This document shows, piece by piece, positions 26,904-35,274 of a DNA stretch of 64,000 nucleotides. The translations under genes and the position numbers were made by a program. The first letter of the stretch is position 1; each line of letters starts with the position of its first letter. The notes beneath the pieces are model-generated. The model was given only the letters and a program-made list of their open reading frames with translations. It searched no databases and had not been told where the DNA came from. The stretch comes from Mycobacterium ahvazicum (GTDB lineage Bacteria > Actinomycetota > Actinomycetes > Mycobacteriales > Mycobacteriaceae): positions 682,001-746,000 of the forward strand of contig NZ_FXEG02000002.1 of assembly GCF_900176255.2 (NCBI RefSeq), read 5' to 3'.

Positions 26904-27466
26904 TGCGGGACGGTCAGCCGTCCCATCTCGGCGAAGATCGACTCGCGCAACGCGTCCGCGGACAAATCCCGCAGGCCGAACGCCGAGCGGATGAAGGATT
27001 CGAACAGCTGCCAGCCCAGCAGCAAGGCGACGGCGTGCGCGGTGGCCAGCCGGGCGGCGTCGTCGCTGTCGTGCAGGGGCCGCACCTCGGCGAGCAGGCG
27101 ATCGGCGGCCGGGAAGCTGGTCTGCAGCTGGGCCACCGGATAGCCGTCGAGGAGCGCCTGGCTGAGGATGCGCAGCTGGCGGGTGCCGGCGGTAGCGATC
27201 TCGGGTAGCTGTGCACCGGCGTCGATCAGTTTGCTCAGCGCTGCGGCCTCGTGGTTGAGCACCGCTCCCACCAGCTGTTCTTTGTTGCCGAAGTGGCGGA
27301 AGACGAGGCCGTGGTTGACCCGCGCCCGGGCGGCGATATCGCGGATGGATGCGGCTGCCGGTCCGCGTTCGGCGAACAGGTCCGCGGCGCTCTCCAGGAT
27401 CGCGGCGACGACCTCGTCACGCCCCGTCGGCACCTCGCCGGCCGGGCTCGCACCCGGTGTCGTCAC
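26900..27466 (-). CDS. TetR-family transcriptional regulator
   Basis: 188 aa from GTG 27466, chosen because it overlaps the stop of the upstream GGCT-like gene by 4 bases and gives a standard TetR N-terminus. The helix-turn-helix lies at about residues 15-62 (ESAADLFAERGPAAASIRDI, VNHGLVFRHFGNKEQL). The remaining residues form the all-helical ligand domain. The target is unknown; the overlap with the GGCT gene suggests co-transcription. Confidence 0.87.
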   Translation of the reverse strand: MTTPGASPAGEVPTGRDEVVAAILESAADLFAERGPAAASIRDIAARARVNHGLVFRHFGNKEQLVGAVLNHEAAALSKLIDAGAQLPEIATAGTRQLRILSQALLDGYPVAQLQTSFPAADRLLAEVRPLHDSDDAARLATAHAVALLLGWQLFESFIRSAFGLRDLSADALRESIFAEMGRLTVPH

Positions 27467-27942
27467 GCGGGAGTGCCGGGTCCGATGTTGCGGGCCGGTC
27501 GGGTCCGCAAATCGTGCACGTATTCCATTGGCGCGCCGGCGATTTCGGCAGCATCGGCCATTACACCCAGGTACCGTGCCGACGGCAGCCCGCCCTCCCA
27601 GGCATCGAGCACGTAGAGCCACGCCAGCACGGGATCGGTGTCGGTGTCCGACGACGTGCGTTCGACCCGGCATCTGATCTTTTTGTGGATGCCGAACTCG
27701 GAGCCCTCCCACCGGTCCAGGCTCATCTCGTCGGCCGGCGTCATGTCGTACAGCACGACGAACACCTTGGCATCGGGGTCTTCGACGACGGTGGCCAGCG
27801 CGCCTTCCCAGCCGATGTCCTCACCGCCGAAGGTCAGCCGCCAGCCGTGCAACCAGCCCGTTCCGGCCATCGGGGAGTGGGGTGCACGCTGCTGCATCTG
27901 CTCGGGATGCATGTTTGATCCGTAGGCGGCGTAGAGCGGCAC
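27463..27942 (-). CDS. Gamma-glutamylcyclotransferase-like protein (Rv3304 orthologue)
   Basis: 159 aa. The N-terminal AAYGSNMHPEQM is the YGSN substrate-binding signature of the GGCT/AIG2 fold, and EGSEFGIHKKI near residue 80 contains a candidate catalytic Glu. Enzymes of this fold release 5-oxoproline from gamma-glutamyl compounds, though many relatives act on other substrates or none known. No signal peptide. First gene of a two-gene unit with tetR; it diverges from lpdA across about 76 bases. Confidence 0.82.
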   Translation of the reverse strand: MPLYAAYGSNMHPEQMQQRAPHSPMAGTGWLHGWRLTFGGEDIGWEGALATVVEDPDAKVFVVLYDMTPADEMSLDRWEGSEFGIHKKIRCRVERTSSDTDTDPVLAWLYVLDAWEGGLPSARYLGVMADAAEIAGAPMEYVHDLRTRPARNIGPGTPA

Positions 27943-28018
27943 GGGTGAAAGCTTAAACGGCGGGTGCCCGCCCGGTACTCATCCGGCCGTCCGGCGGGTT
28001 CTTGGATAGGTTAGGGCT

Positions 28019-29434
28019 GTGGTGACCCGCATCGTGATCCTCGGTGGAGGCCCGGCCGGTTACGAAGCCGCGCTGGTGGCCGCCACATCCCACCCCGATA
28101 CCACCGACGTCACCGTCATCGACTCCGAAGGGATCGGCGGCGCGGCCGTACTGGACGACTGCGTGCCGTCCAAGACGTTCATCGCGTCGACCTGGCTGCG
28201 CACCGAACTGCGCCGCGCGCCCCGGCTGGGCTTCGACATCGACATCGACGACGCCAAGATCTCGCTGCCGCGGATCCACAAACGGGTCAGGACGCTGGCC
28301 GCCGAGCAGTCCGCCGACATCGCGGCCCAACTGCGCAGTGCCGGTGTGACTTTGGTCGCAGGACGCGGGGAGCTCTGCGACTCGGCCCCCGGCCTGGCCC
28401 GGCATCGCGTCAAGGCGACCCATTCGGACGGCTCCACCACCGAGCACGACGCCGACGTGGTCCTGATCGCCACCGGCGCCAGCCCGCGGGTGCTGCCGTC
28501 GGCCCAACCCGACGGCGAACGGATCCTGACCTGGCGCCAGCTTTACGACCTGGAGGCGCTGCCCGAGCACCTGATCGTGGTGGGCTCCGGCGTCACCGGC
28601 GCCGAGTTCGTGCACGCCTACACCGAGCTGGGCGTGCCGGTGACGGTGGCGGCCAGCCGGGACCGGGTGCTGCCTTACGAGGACGCCGACGCCGCGCTGG
28701 TCCTCGAGGAGGCGTTCGCCGAGCGCGGCGTCGACCTGATCAAGAACGCCCGCGCGGAATCCGTCGTCCGCACCGAGACCGGGGTCCTGGTCACGATGAC
28801 CGACGGCCGGACCGTCGAGGGCAGCCACGCGCTGATGACGATCGGATCGGTGCCCAACACCAGCGGCCTCGGCCTGGAGCGGGTCGGCATCGAGCTGGGC
28901 CGCGGCGACTATTTGAAGGTGGACCGGGTGTCGCGGACGTCGGTTCCGGGCATCTACGCCGCCGGCGACTGCACCGGCCTGCTGTTGCTGGCCTCGGTGG
29001 CCGCCATGCAGGGCCGGATCGCGATGTATCACGCGCTGGGCGAGGGCGTCAGCCCGATCCGGTTGCGCACGGTGGCCTCGACGGTGTTCACCCGCCCCGA
29101 GATCGCGGCGGTGGGCGTGCCGCAGAGCATGATCGACGACGGCTCGGTGCCGGCCCGCACGATCATGCTGCCGCTGCGGACCAACGCGCGGGCCAAGATG
29201 TCCGGCCTGCAGCAGGGCTTCGTGAAGCTGTTCTGCCGGCAGGCCACCGGGGTGGTCATCGGCGGCGTGGTGGTGGCGCCGATCGCCTCCGAGCTGATCC
29301 TGCCGATCGCCGTGGCCGTGCAAAATCGCATCACGGTCAACGAGCTGGCGCAGACGCTGGCCGTGTACCCGTCGTTGTCCGGTTCGATCACCGAGGCCGC
29401 TCGCCGGCTGATGGCACACGACGATCTGGATTAG
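28019..29434 (+). CDS. lpdA: Flavoprotein disulfide-reductase family quinone reductase LpdA
   Basis: 471 aa. FAD motif VILGGGPAGYEAALVAA at the start, NAD(P) motif VVGSGVTGAEFVHAY near residue 185, and GIYAAGDCTGLL near residue 320. At the place of the redox disulfide it reads GGAAVLDDCVPSKT: only the second Cys of the usual CxxxxC is present, and the C-terminal HPE-type base is also absent. The orthologue Rv3303c has the same losses; it does not act as a lipoamide dehydrogenase but reduces quinones with NAD(P)H. GTG 28019 and GTG 28022 are both possible starts. It is followed 27 bases later by glpD2. Confidence 0.93.
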   Translation: MVTRIVILGGGPAGYEAALVAATSHPDTTDVTVIDSEGIGGAAVLDDCVPSKTFIASTWLRTELRRAPRLGFDIDIDDAKISLPRIHKRVRTLAAEQSADIAAQLRSAGVTLVAGRGELCDSAPGLARHRVKATHSDGSTTEHDADVVLIATGASPRVLPSAQPDGERILTWRQLYDLEALPEHLIVVGSGVTGAEFVHAYTELGVPVTVAASRDRVLPYEDADAALVLEEAFAERGVDLIKNARAESVVRTETGVLVTMTDGRTVEGSHALMTIGSVPNTSGLGLERVGIELGRGDYLKVDRVSRTSVPGIYAAGDCTGLLLLASVAAMQGRIAMYHALGEGVSPIRLRTVASTVFTRPEIAAVGVPQSMIDDGSVPARTIMLPLRTNARAKMSGLQQGFVKLFCRQATGVVIGGVVVAPIASELILPIAVAVQNRITVNELAQTLAVYPSLSGSITEAARRLMAHDDLD

Positions 29435-29461
29435 CCTGGCCCAAGTGAGGAGTCCGTTCCC

Positions 29462-31186
29462 GTGAGTGACCTGTTGTCCATGCTGGGCCCGCAGCAACGC
29501 GCGGCGGCCTGGAAGCGACTCGGCACCGAGCAGTTCGACGTCGTCGTGATCGGCGGCGGGGTAGTGGGCTCCGGGTGCGCGCTGGATGCCGCCACCCGCG
29601 GGCTCAAGGTCGCGCTGGTCGAGGCCCGAGACTTCGCCTCGGGGACCTCGAGTCGCTCGTCGAAGATGTTCCACGGCGGGCTGCGCTACCTCGAACAGCT
29701 GGAGTTCGGCCTGGTGCGCGAGGCGCTGCACGAGCGTGAGCTGTCGCTGACCACGCTGGCACCGCACCTGGTCAAGCCGCTGCCGTTCCTGTTCCCGCTG
29801 ACCCACCGGTGGTGGGAGCGGCCCTACACCGCGGCCGGCATCTTCCTCTACGACAGCCTGGGCGGAGCGAAATCCGTTCCCGCCCAAAAGCATTTGACCC
29901 GCGCCGGCGCGCTGCGACTGAGCCCGGGCCTGAAGCGCAGCTCGCTGATCGGCGGGATCCGCTACTACGACACCGTCGTCGACGACGCCCGGCACACGAT
30001 GACGGTCGCGCGCACCGCCGCGCATTACGGCGCGGTCGTGCGGTGCTCGACACAGGTGGTCGCGCTGCTGCGCGAGGGCGACCGGGTGATCGGGGTGCGG
30101 GTGCGCGACTCCGAGGACGGCTCGGTGACTGAGGTGCGCGGGCATGTCGTGGTCAACGCGACCGGGGTGTGGACCGACGAGATCCAGGCCCTGTCCAAGC
30201 AGCGCGGGCGCTTTCAGGTGCGCGCGTCCAAGGGCGTGCACGTGGTGGTGCCGCGGGACCGGATCGTCAGCGATGCCGCGATCATCCTGCGCACCGAGAA
30301 GTCGGTGATGTTCATCATTCCGTGGGGCAGCCACTGGATCATCGGCACCACCGACACCGACTGGAACCTCGACCTGGCCCACCCGGCGGCCACCAAGGCC
30401 GACATCGACTACATCCTGGGCACCGTCAACGCCGTGCTGGCCACGCCGCTGTCGCACGCCGACATCGACGGGGTGTACGCGGGACTGCGGCCGCTGCTGG
30501 CCGGGGAGAGCGAGGAGACCTCCAAGCTGTCCCGCGAGCACGCCGTCGCGGTGCCCGCGCCCGGCCTGGTCGCCATCGCCGGCGGGAAGTACACCACCTA
30601 CCGGGTGATGGCCGCCGACGCGATCGATGCCGCGTCGCAGTTCGTTCCGGCCCGGGTGGCGCCCTCGATCACCGCGAAGGTGAGCCTGCTGGGTGCCGAC
30701 GGCTATTTCGCCCTGATCAACCAGGTCGAGCACGTCGGCGAACTCGTCGGCCTGCACCCGTACCGGGTGCGCCATCTGCTGGACCGCTACGGCTCGCTGA
30801 TGGACGACGTGCTGGCGCTGGCCGCCGATCGTCCCGAACTGCTAACCCCGATCAAGGACGCGCCGGGCTACCTGTTGGTCGAGGCGCTGTATGCCGTCGC
30901 CGCCGAGGGGGCCCTGCATCTCGAGGACATCCTGGCCCGCCGGATGCGGATCTCCATCGAATACCCGCACCGCGGCGTGGACTGCGCCCGCGAGGTCGCC
31001 GAACTGGTGGCTCCGGTACTGGGCTGGAGCGCCGGGGACGTCAACCGTGAGGTCGCGAACTACACCGCGCGGGTGGAGGCCGAGATCCTGTCGCAGGCCC
31101 AGCCCGACGACGTGTCGGCCGACGAGCTGCGCGCCAGCGCGCCCGAAGCGCGTGCCGAGATCCTCGAGCCGGTTCCTTTAACGTGA
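29462..31186 (+). CDS. glpD2: Glycerol-3-phosphate dehydrogenase, FAD-dependent
   Basis: 574 aa from a GTG start. FAD motif VVVIGGGVVGSGCALDAATR at residues 25-45, SSRSSKMFHGGLRYLE with the substrate-binding arginines, and IPWGSHWIIGTTDTDW near residue 285. Domain order is FAD/substrate domain followed by the C-terminal helical domain of the family. It oxidises sn-glycerol 3-phosphate to dihydroxyacetone phosphate and feeds electrons to the quinone pool at the membrane. It lies directly behind lpdA, also quinone-linked. Orthologue of Rv3302c. Confidence 0.94.
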   Translation: MSDLLSMLGPQQRAAAWKRLGTEQFDVVVIGGGVVGSGCALDAATRGLKVALVEARDFASGTSSRSSKMFHGGLRYLEQLEFGLVREALHERELSLTTLAPHLVKPLPFLFPLTHRWWERPYTAAGIFLYDSLGGAKSVPAQKHLTRAGALRLSPGLKRSSLIGGIRYYDTVVDDARHTMTVARTAAHYGAVVRCSTQVVALLREGDRVIGVRVRDSEDGSVTEVRGHVVVNATGVWTDEIQALSKQRGRFQVRASKGVHVVVPRDRIVSDAAIILRTEKSVMFIIPWGSHWIIGTTDTDWNLDLAHPAATKADIDYILGTVNAVLATPLSHADIDGVYAGLRPLLAGESEETSKLSREHAVAVPAPGLVAIAGGKYTTYRVMAADAIDAASQFVPARVAPSITAKVSLLGADGYFALINQVEHVGELVGLHPYRVRHLLDRYGSLMDDVLALAADRPELLTPIKDAPGYLLVEALYAVAAEGALHLEDILARRMRISIEYPHRGVDCAREVAELVAPVLGWSAGDVNREVANYTARVEAEILSQAQPDDVSADELRASAPEARAEILEPVPLT

Positions 31187-31193
31187 ACCGGCC

Positions 31194-32054
31194 GTGAGGC
31201 CCGCCCCGCTGCCGGTGCGCGACGGATTGGGGCCCGCGCGGGTACGGCTGCACGGCGGGGCGGTGCTGGCCGAGCTGACCACGCGGTTCGGTGAGCAGGC
31301 CCGGGCCAAGGTCCTCGCCGGTGAGGTCGTCGACGCCGACGGCGCGGTGATCGAAGCGGCCACCGTGCTGCCCGCCGGCGCCAGCGTCTACCTCTACCGC
31401 GACCTGCCCGACGAGGTGCCGGTGCCGTTCGACATCCCGGTGCTCCATCGCGACGACGACATCGTGGTCGTGGACAAGCCGCACTTTCTGGCCACCATGC
31501 CGCGCGGTCGCCACGTCGCGCAGACCGCGCTGGTGCGGCTGCGCAACGAGCTGGGACTGCCCGAGCTCAGCCCCGCTCACCGGCTGGACCGGCTGACCGC
31601 CGGGGTGCTGTTGTTCACCACCCGGCGCGAGGTGCGCGGCGCCTACCAGATGCTGTTCGCCCGCGGGGAGGTCGGTAAGACGTATCTGGCTCGCGCGGCG
31701 GTCGATCCCGGCCTGGAGCTGCCACGCGTGGTGCGCCATCGAATCATCAAGCGCCGCAGCCACTTACAAGCCGTAATCGAGCCCGGTGAGCCGAACGCGG
31801 AGACGCTGGTGGAACTGTTGTCCCCGGACGGACTGTACCGGCTCACGCCGCGCACCGGACGCACCCATCAACTGCGGGTGCAGATGGCGTCGCTGGGATT
31901 GCCGATCATCGGAGATCCGTTGTATCCCAAGGTAATCGACGTGGCCGCCGACGATTTCAGCACTCCGCTGCGATTGCTGGCTCAACGCATCGAGTTCGAC
32001 GATCCGTTCACCGGGTCGCGCCGTATGTTCGGCAGCCACCGCGACGCAGGATGA
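31194..32054 (+). CDS. RluA-family pseudouridine synthase
   Basis: 286 aa from GTG 31194, seven bases after glpD2. The catalytic motif AHRLDRLTAGVLLFTT at about residue 130 carries the essential Asp. TGRTHQLRVQMASLGLPIIG near residue 220 is the second family motif, and VDKPHFLATMPRG precedes. It isomerises uridine in rRNA or tRNA. Orthologue of Rv3300c, but in M. tuberculosis phoY1 lies between it and glpD2; here phoY1 has moved about 8 kb away. Its 3' end overlaps the convergent ATPase gene by 47 bases. Confidence 0.9.
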   Translation: MRPAPLPVRDGLGPARVRLHGGAVLAELTTRFGEQARAKVLAGEVVDADGAVIEAATVLPAGASVYLYRDLPDEVPVPFDIPVLHRDDDIVVVDKPHFLATMPRGRHVAQTALVRLRNELGLPELSPAHRLDRLTAGVLLFTTRREVRGAYQMLFARGEVGKTYLARAAVDPGLELPRVVRHRIIKRRSHLQAVIEPGEPNAETLVELLSPDGLYRLTPRTGRTHQLRVQMASLGLPIIGDPLYPKVIDVAADDFSTPLRLLAQRIEFDDPFTGSRRMFGSHRDAG

Positions 32055-34641
32055 CCTTGCGGATCTCGCTGACCCACAGCACTGTGCTGGACATGGCGAT
32101 GCACACCAGCCACTGGCTCAGGGACAGCGGCTCGGTGGTGAAGGCCGTATTCAGCAGCGGCAGCTGCACCACCGCTACCTGGAGCAGCGCCGAGAAGGCG
32201 ATCGCCGCCCACAGCCAGCCGTTGGCGAACAGGCCACGAAACACGGTCTGCGTCTCCGAGCGGGCATTGAGGGTGTTGAACAGCTGGGTGAGCACCAGCA
32301 CGGTGAAGCCCGCGGTGCGGGCCGTGTCGAGCGACGACGGCAGCGGGCCGCCCGGGACATAGAGGTGGATTGTCAGCAGTGTCGCGGCCGCGACGGCCGC
32401 GCCGATCACGACGATGTTGTTCCACATCCGCCTGTCGATGACCCGATCCGACGCCGCCCGAGGCGGCAGGCCCATCAAGTCCTCGGTTTGCGGGTCCGCG
32501 CCCAAGGCCAGGGCCGGAGCGCCGTCGGTGAGCAGGTTGATCCACAGAATCTGGGTGGCCAGCAGCGGTAACGCCACGGTGTGCGCCTGCGACAGGCCGA
32601 TCGCGCCGGCCAGGACCACCCCGAAAAAGACGGTCAGAACTTCCCCCATGTTCGAGGACAACAGGTATCGCAGGGACTTCTTGATGTTGGCGAAGATGCC
32701 GCGGCCCTCCCGGATGGCCCGCACGATCGTCGCGAAGTTGTCGTCGGCGAGAATCATGTTCGCCGCTTCTCGGGCGACGTCCGTGCCGGTGCGGCCCATG
32801 GCGATCCCGATGTCCGCCGATTTCAGGGCGGGTGCGTCATTGGTCCCCTCGCCGGTCACGGCCACGATCTCGTGGTCGGCCTGCAGGGCGCCGATGATGC
32901 GCAATTTGTCGGCCGGGCCCAGCTGCGTGTACTGCGAGTGCCGGCGCACCGTTTGCCGGAGCTGATCATCGGTCTGGGCGGCGATCTCCGCGCCGGATAC
33001 CGCCGACTCGTTGTCTTCGATGCCGAGTTCGCGCGCGATGCGCGCCGCCGCGCGGGGATGGTCCCCCGTGATCATCACCACCCGGACCCCGGCGCGGTGG
33101 GCGTCGGCGATGGCCGTGGCGGCTCCTGGGCGAGGGGGATCGGTGAGGCCGACCATGCCCAGGTACGCCAGCGGCTGGTCGGGCCGGTCGGCCGCGGCCG
33201 GACAGGCCACCGCGACCGCGTGCAGCCCGTCGCGCGTGAGCCGCTCGGCGCCGCACCGGATGGTCGCCTTCGTCGCGGTGTCCAGCGGTACGAGTCGATC
33301 GCCGATCCGCACCTGTGTGCAGCGCGCCAGCACCGCATCCGGCTCACCCTTGGTCACGCGCGGCGACGGGGATGGTGCGGCACCGAGCTTCGTCTGGGCA
33401 ATTAGGAAGGCCGCCTCGATGGGATCGCCCTCGGCAATCCGTTGGCCGTCCTGTTCCCGAAGTGAGGCATTCGCGCCGGCGGCGCGGGCGCCGAGCACCA
33501 ATGCTGTTTGGCGCCAAAGGTTTTCACCCTCTCGAAGCTGGACCCCGTCGTGCTCGAACGTGCCTTCCGGCCGGTATCCCGCACCCGTCACGCTGACATC
33601 CCCGGCCGGGGTGAGGATTCGAACGACCGTCATCTCCCCGGTCGTCAGGGTGCCGGTCTTGCCAGAGCAGACCACCGAGGCCGATCCCAGGGTTTCGGCC
33701 GACGAGAGTTGTTTGACGACGGCGTTTTCGTCGGCCATCCGCCGTGTTCCCAGCGCGAGTACGACCGACATGATGGCGGGCAGCCCCTCCGGCACGGCGG
33801 CCACCGCCAGCGAGACACCGAGCAGCACCGCGGTGACCACATCATCGGCGCTGTGCACGCCGAAGACGATGAAGATGCTCGCGATCACCACGACGCCGAG
33901 AATCAGCACGGCGATCCCGAGAACACGGCTGGCGCGGTCGATCTCGCGCTGCAAGGGCGTCGCGGTGTCGTCGACGGCGCGCACCAGGCCGGCGATCTGA
34001 CCCGTCTGCGTGGCCATCCCCGTGGCGGTCACCACCGCCCGCCCGGCGCCCTTGGCGACCGCCGTGCCCTTGAACACCATGCCGGCTTTCTCGTCCAGCG
34101 CCGTCGCCTCGGCCAGGGTCCGCGGATCTTTACGGGCCGGCTCACTCTCCCCGGTCAACGCGCTTTCCAGCACCTGCAGCCCGTCCGCCGACAGCAGCCT
34201 GGCATCGGCTGCCACGGCGTCGCCCTCCGTCAGCAGCAGCACATCACCGGGCACCACTTCGCTTGCGGCAACCCTGCATTCGATTCCGTCGCGCACGACG
34301 GTCGCTGTGGTCGTCGTCATCCGGGCCAACGCATCGACCGCGCGCTCGGCGTGGGCCTCCTGTCCGTAACCCAGTGCGGCGTTGAGGACCAGAATGACGC
34401 CGATCACCAACGCATCGACCGGCCAGCCGGCGGCCCCCTCGAGGGCCCAAACCACAAGGGAGGCAAGGAGTGCGGCCAGTAGCAGGTAAATCAGCGGACT
34501 GCGGAACTGGCTGACGATCTTTTTCCACTTCGGCAGCGGCGGGACACGTTCGATGTCGTTGGGTCCCACCGCGGCAAGGCGGCGAGCGGCCTCGTGCGCG
34601 GTCAAGCCGGCTTCGGGATCAGGTTCGACCAGGGCACACAC
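32008..34641 (-). CDS. CtpF-like cation P-type ATPase lacking the phosphorylated Asp
   Basis: 877 aa P2-type ATPase from GTG 34641. It has about ten membrane helices, the actuator TGES motif (SALTGESEP), the M4 motif AAVPEGLPA and ITGDHPRAA. The phosphorylation motif reads CSGKTGTLTTGEM: Gly327 stands where DKTGT has the catalytic Asp (GGC at 33663-33661; GAC expected, a single base change). The hinge motif reads GEGTNDAPALK, with Glu598 for the usual Asp. As written it cannot form the normal phosphoenzyme. The frame is otherwise intact, apart from an N-terminus slightly shorter than in relatives. It follows the DUF5994 gene in the same frame, right after its TGA. Confidence 0.85.
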   Translation of the reverse strand: MCALVEPDPEAGLTAHEAARRLAAVGPNDIERVPPLPKWKKIVSQFRSPLIYLLLAALLASLVVWALEGAAGWPVDALVIGVILVLNAALGYGQEAHAERAVDALARMTTTTATVVRDGIECRVAASEVVPGDVLLLTEGDAVAADARLLSADGLQVLESALTGESEPARKDPRTLAEATALDEKAGMVFKGTAVAKGAGRAVVTATGMATQTGQIAGLVRAVDDTATPLQREIDRASRVLGIAVLILGVVVIASIFIVFGVHSADDVVTAVLLGVSLAVAAVPEGLPAIMSVVLALGTRRMADENAVVKQLSSAETLGSASVVCSGKTGTLTTGEMTVVRILTPAGDVSVTGAGYRPEGTFEHDGVQLREGENLWRQTALVLGARAAGANASLREQDGQRIAEGDPIEAAFLIAQTKLGAAPSPSPRVTKGEPDAVLARCTQVRIGDRLVPLDTATKATIRCGAERLTRDGLHAVAVACPAAADRPDQPLAYLGMVGLTDPPRPGAATAIADAHRAGVRVVMITGDHPRAAARIARELGIEDNESAVSGAEIAAQTDDQLRQTVRRHSQYTQLGPADKLRIIGALQADHEIVAVTGEGTNDAPALKSADIGIAMGRTGTDVAREAANMILADDNFATIVRAIREGRGIFANIKKSLRYLLSSNMGEVLTVFFGVVLAGAIGLSQAHTVALPLLATQILWINLLTDGAPALALGADPQTEDLMGLPPRAASDRVIDRRMWNNIVVIGAAVAAATLLTIHLYVPGGPLPSSLDTARTAGFTVLVLTQLFNTLNARSETQTVFRGLFANGWLWAAIAFSALLQVAVVQLPLLNTAFTTEPLSLSQWLVCIAMSSTVLWVSEIRKVILRRGGCRTYGATR

Positions 34642-34644
34642 GTG

Positions 34645-35274
34645 TCATCGGCCGCTCGCCGAGGCGGCTGAGGAGGCCTTGCGCCGGGACTCGATCATGC
34701 GGTTGAGCACGATGTGTTCGACGAGGATCGGCACGAAGGTCTGCACCGGCGCATTGACGAATTGTTGGGCGGCCTCTTGGCACCAGTCCTTGATCTGGGC
34801 GGTGCGCCGATCGTCATCAAGCCCCTCGTGCCGGGCCAGCTTGTCCGCGACCTCGACCACGGACCGCGCCACCGTTGCACGACCGGCCGGGGTGACGTCG
34901 GCGTCCGCCGGTACTTGCACCTTCGCCAACGCTTCTCGGGCAACCGCTTCGTCGGTGTCCGGACGGATGACGTGCAGCGTGAGATGGCGGCCGTCTTCGC
35001 CGATCAGGATGACACTGGCCGGCTCGTCGCTGATGAAGCCCAGCAATTCGATGGTGTGCCCGCCGATCTCGGCCAGGGCCGGGGTTGCGTCCCAGCCGTT
35101 GCGGCGGTAGCCCACCATGACGACCCGTCCCAGTCGTTCGGACACCGACGCCACCAGGTCGGGCAACTCCTCGACCAGGTTCTGCGACCGCGGCCACCAA
35201 GCTCCGTCGAGATGCTCCGAGGCGGCTCGATAAGGCGTGAGCTGCAATCGTGAATCACTGTTATCGCCAACCAC
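34645..35274 (-). CDS. DUF5994 / three-helix-bundle domain protein
   Basis: 209 aa. Residues 1-110 resemble the mycobacterial DUF5994 domain (RLQLTPYRAASEHLDGAWWP, YRRNGWDATPA, IELLGF). Residues 125-205 are helical, with a three-helix-bundle pattern ending NAPVQTFVPILVEHIVLNRM. Function is unknown; such genes are often seen near stress or dormancy genes. It sits between two P-type ATPases in one operon: its start overlaps the upstream ATPase stop by 14 bases, and its TGA is two codons before the GTG of the downstream ATPase in the same frame. Confidence 0.78.
   Translation of the reverse strand: MVGDNSDSRLQLTPYRAASEHLDGAWWPRSQNLVEELPDLVASVSERLGRVVMVGYRRNGWDATPALAEIGGHTIELLGFISDEPASVILIGEDGRHLTLHVIRPDTDEAVAREALAKVQVPADADVTPAGRATVARSVVEVADKLARHEGLDDDRRTAQIKDWCQEAAQQFVNAPVQTFVPILVEHIVLNRMIESRRKASSAASASGR

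Noticed and set aside
28019..29434. Missing Cys in lpdA as a sign of a broken gene
   Set aside because: The M. tuberculosis orthologue has the same change and is an active quinone reductase.
27953..30775. A 940-codon open frame on the - strand
   Set aside because: It is antisense to lpdA and glpD2, both of which have full family motifs; its composition (Arg/Gly/His-rich) is that of a shadow.
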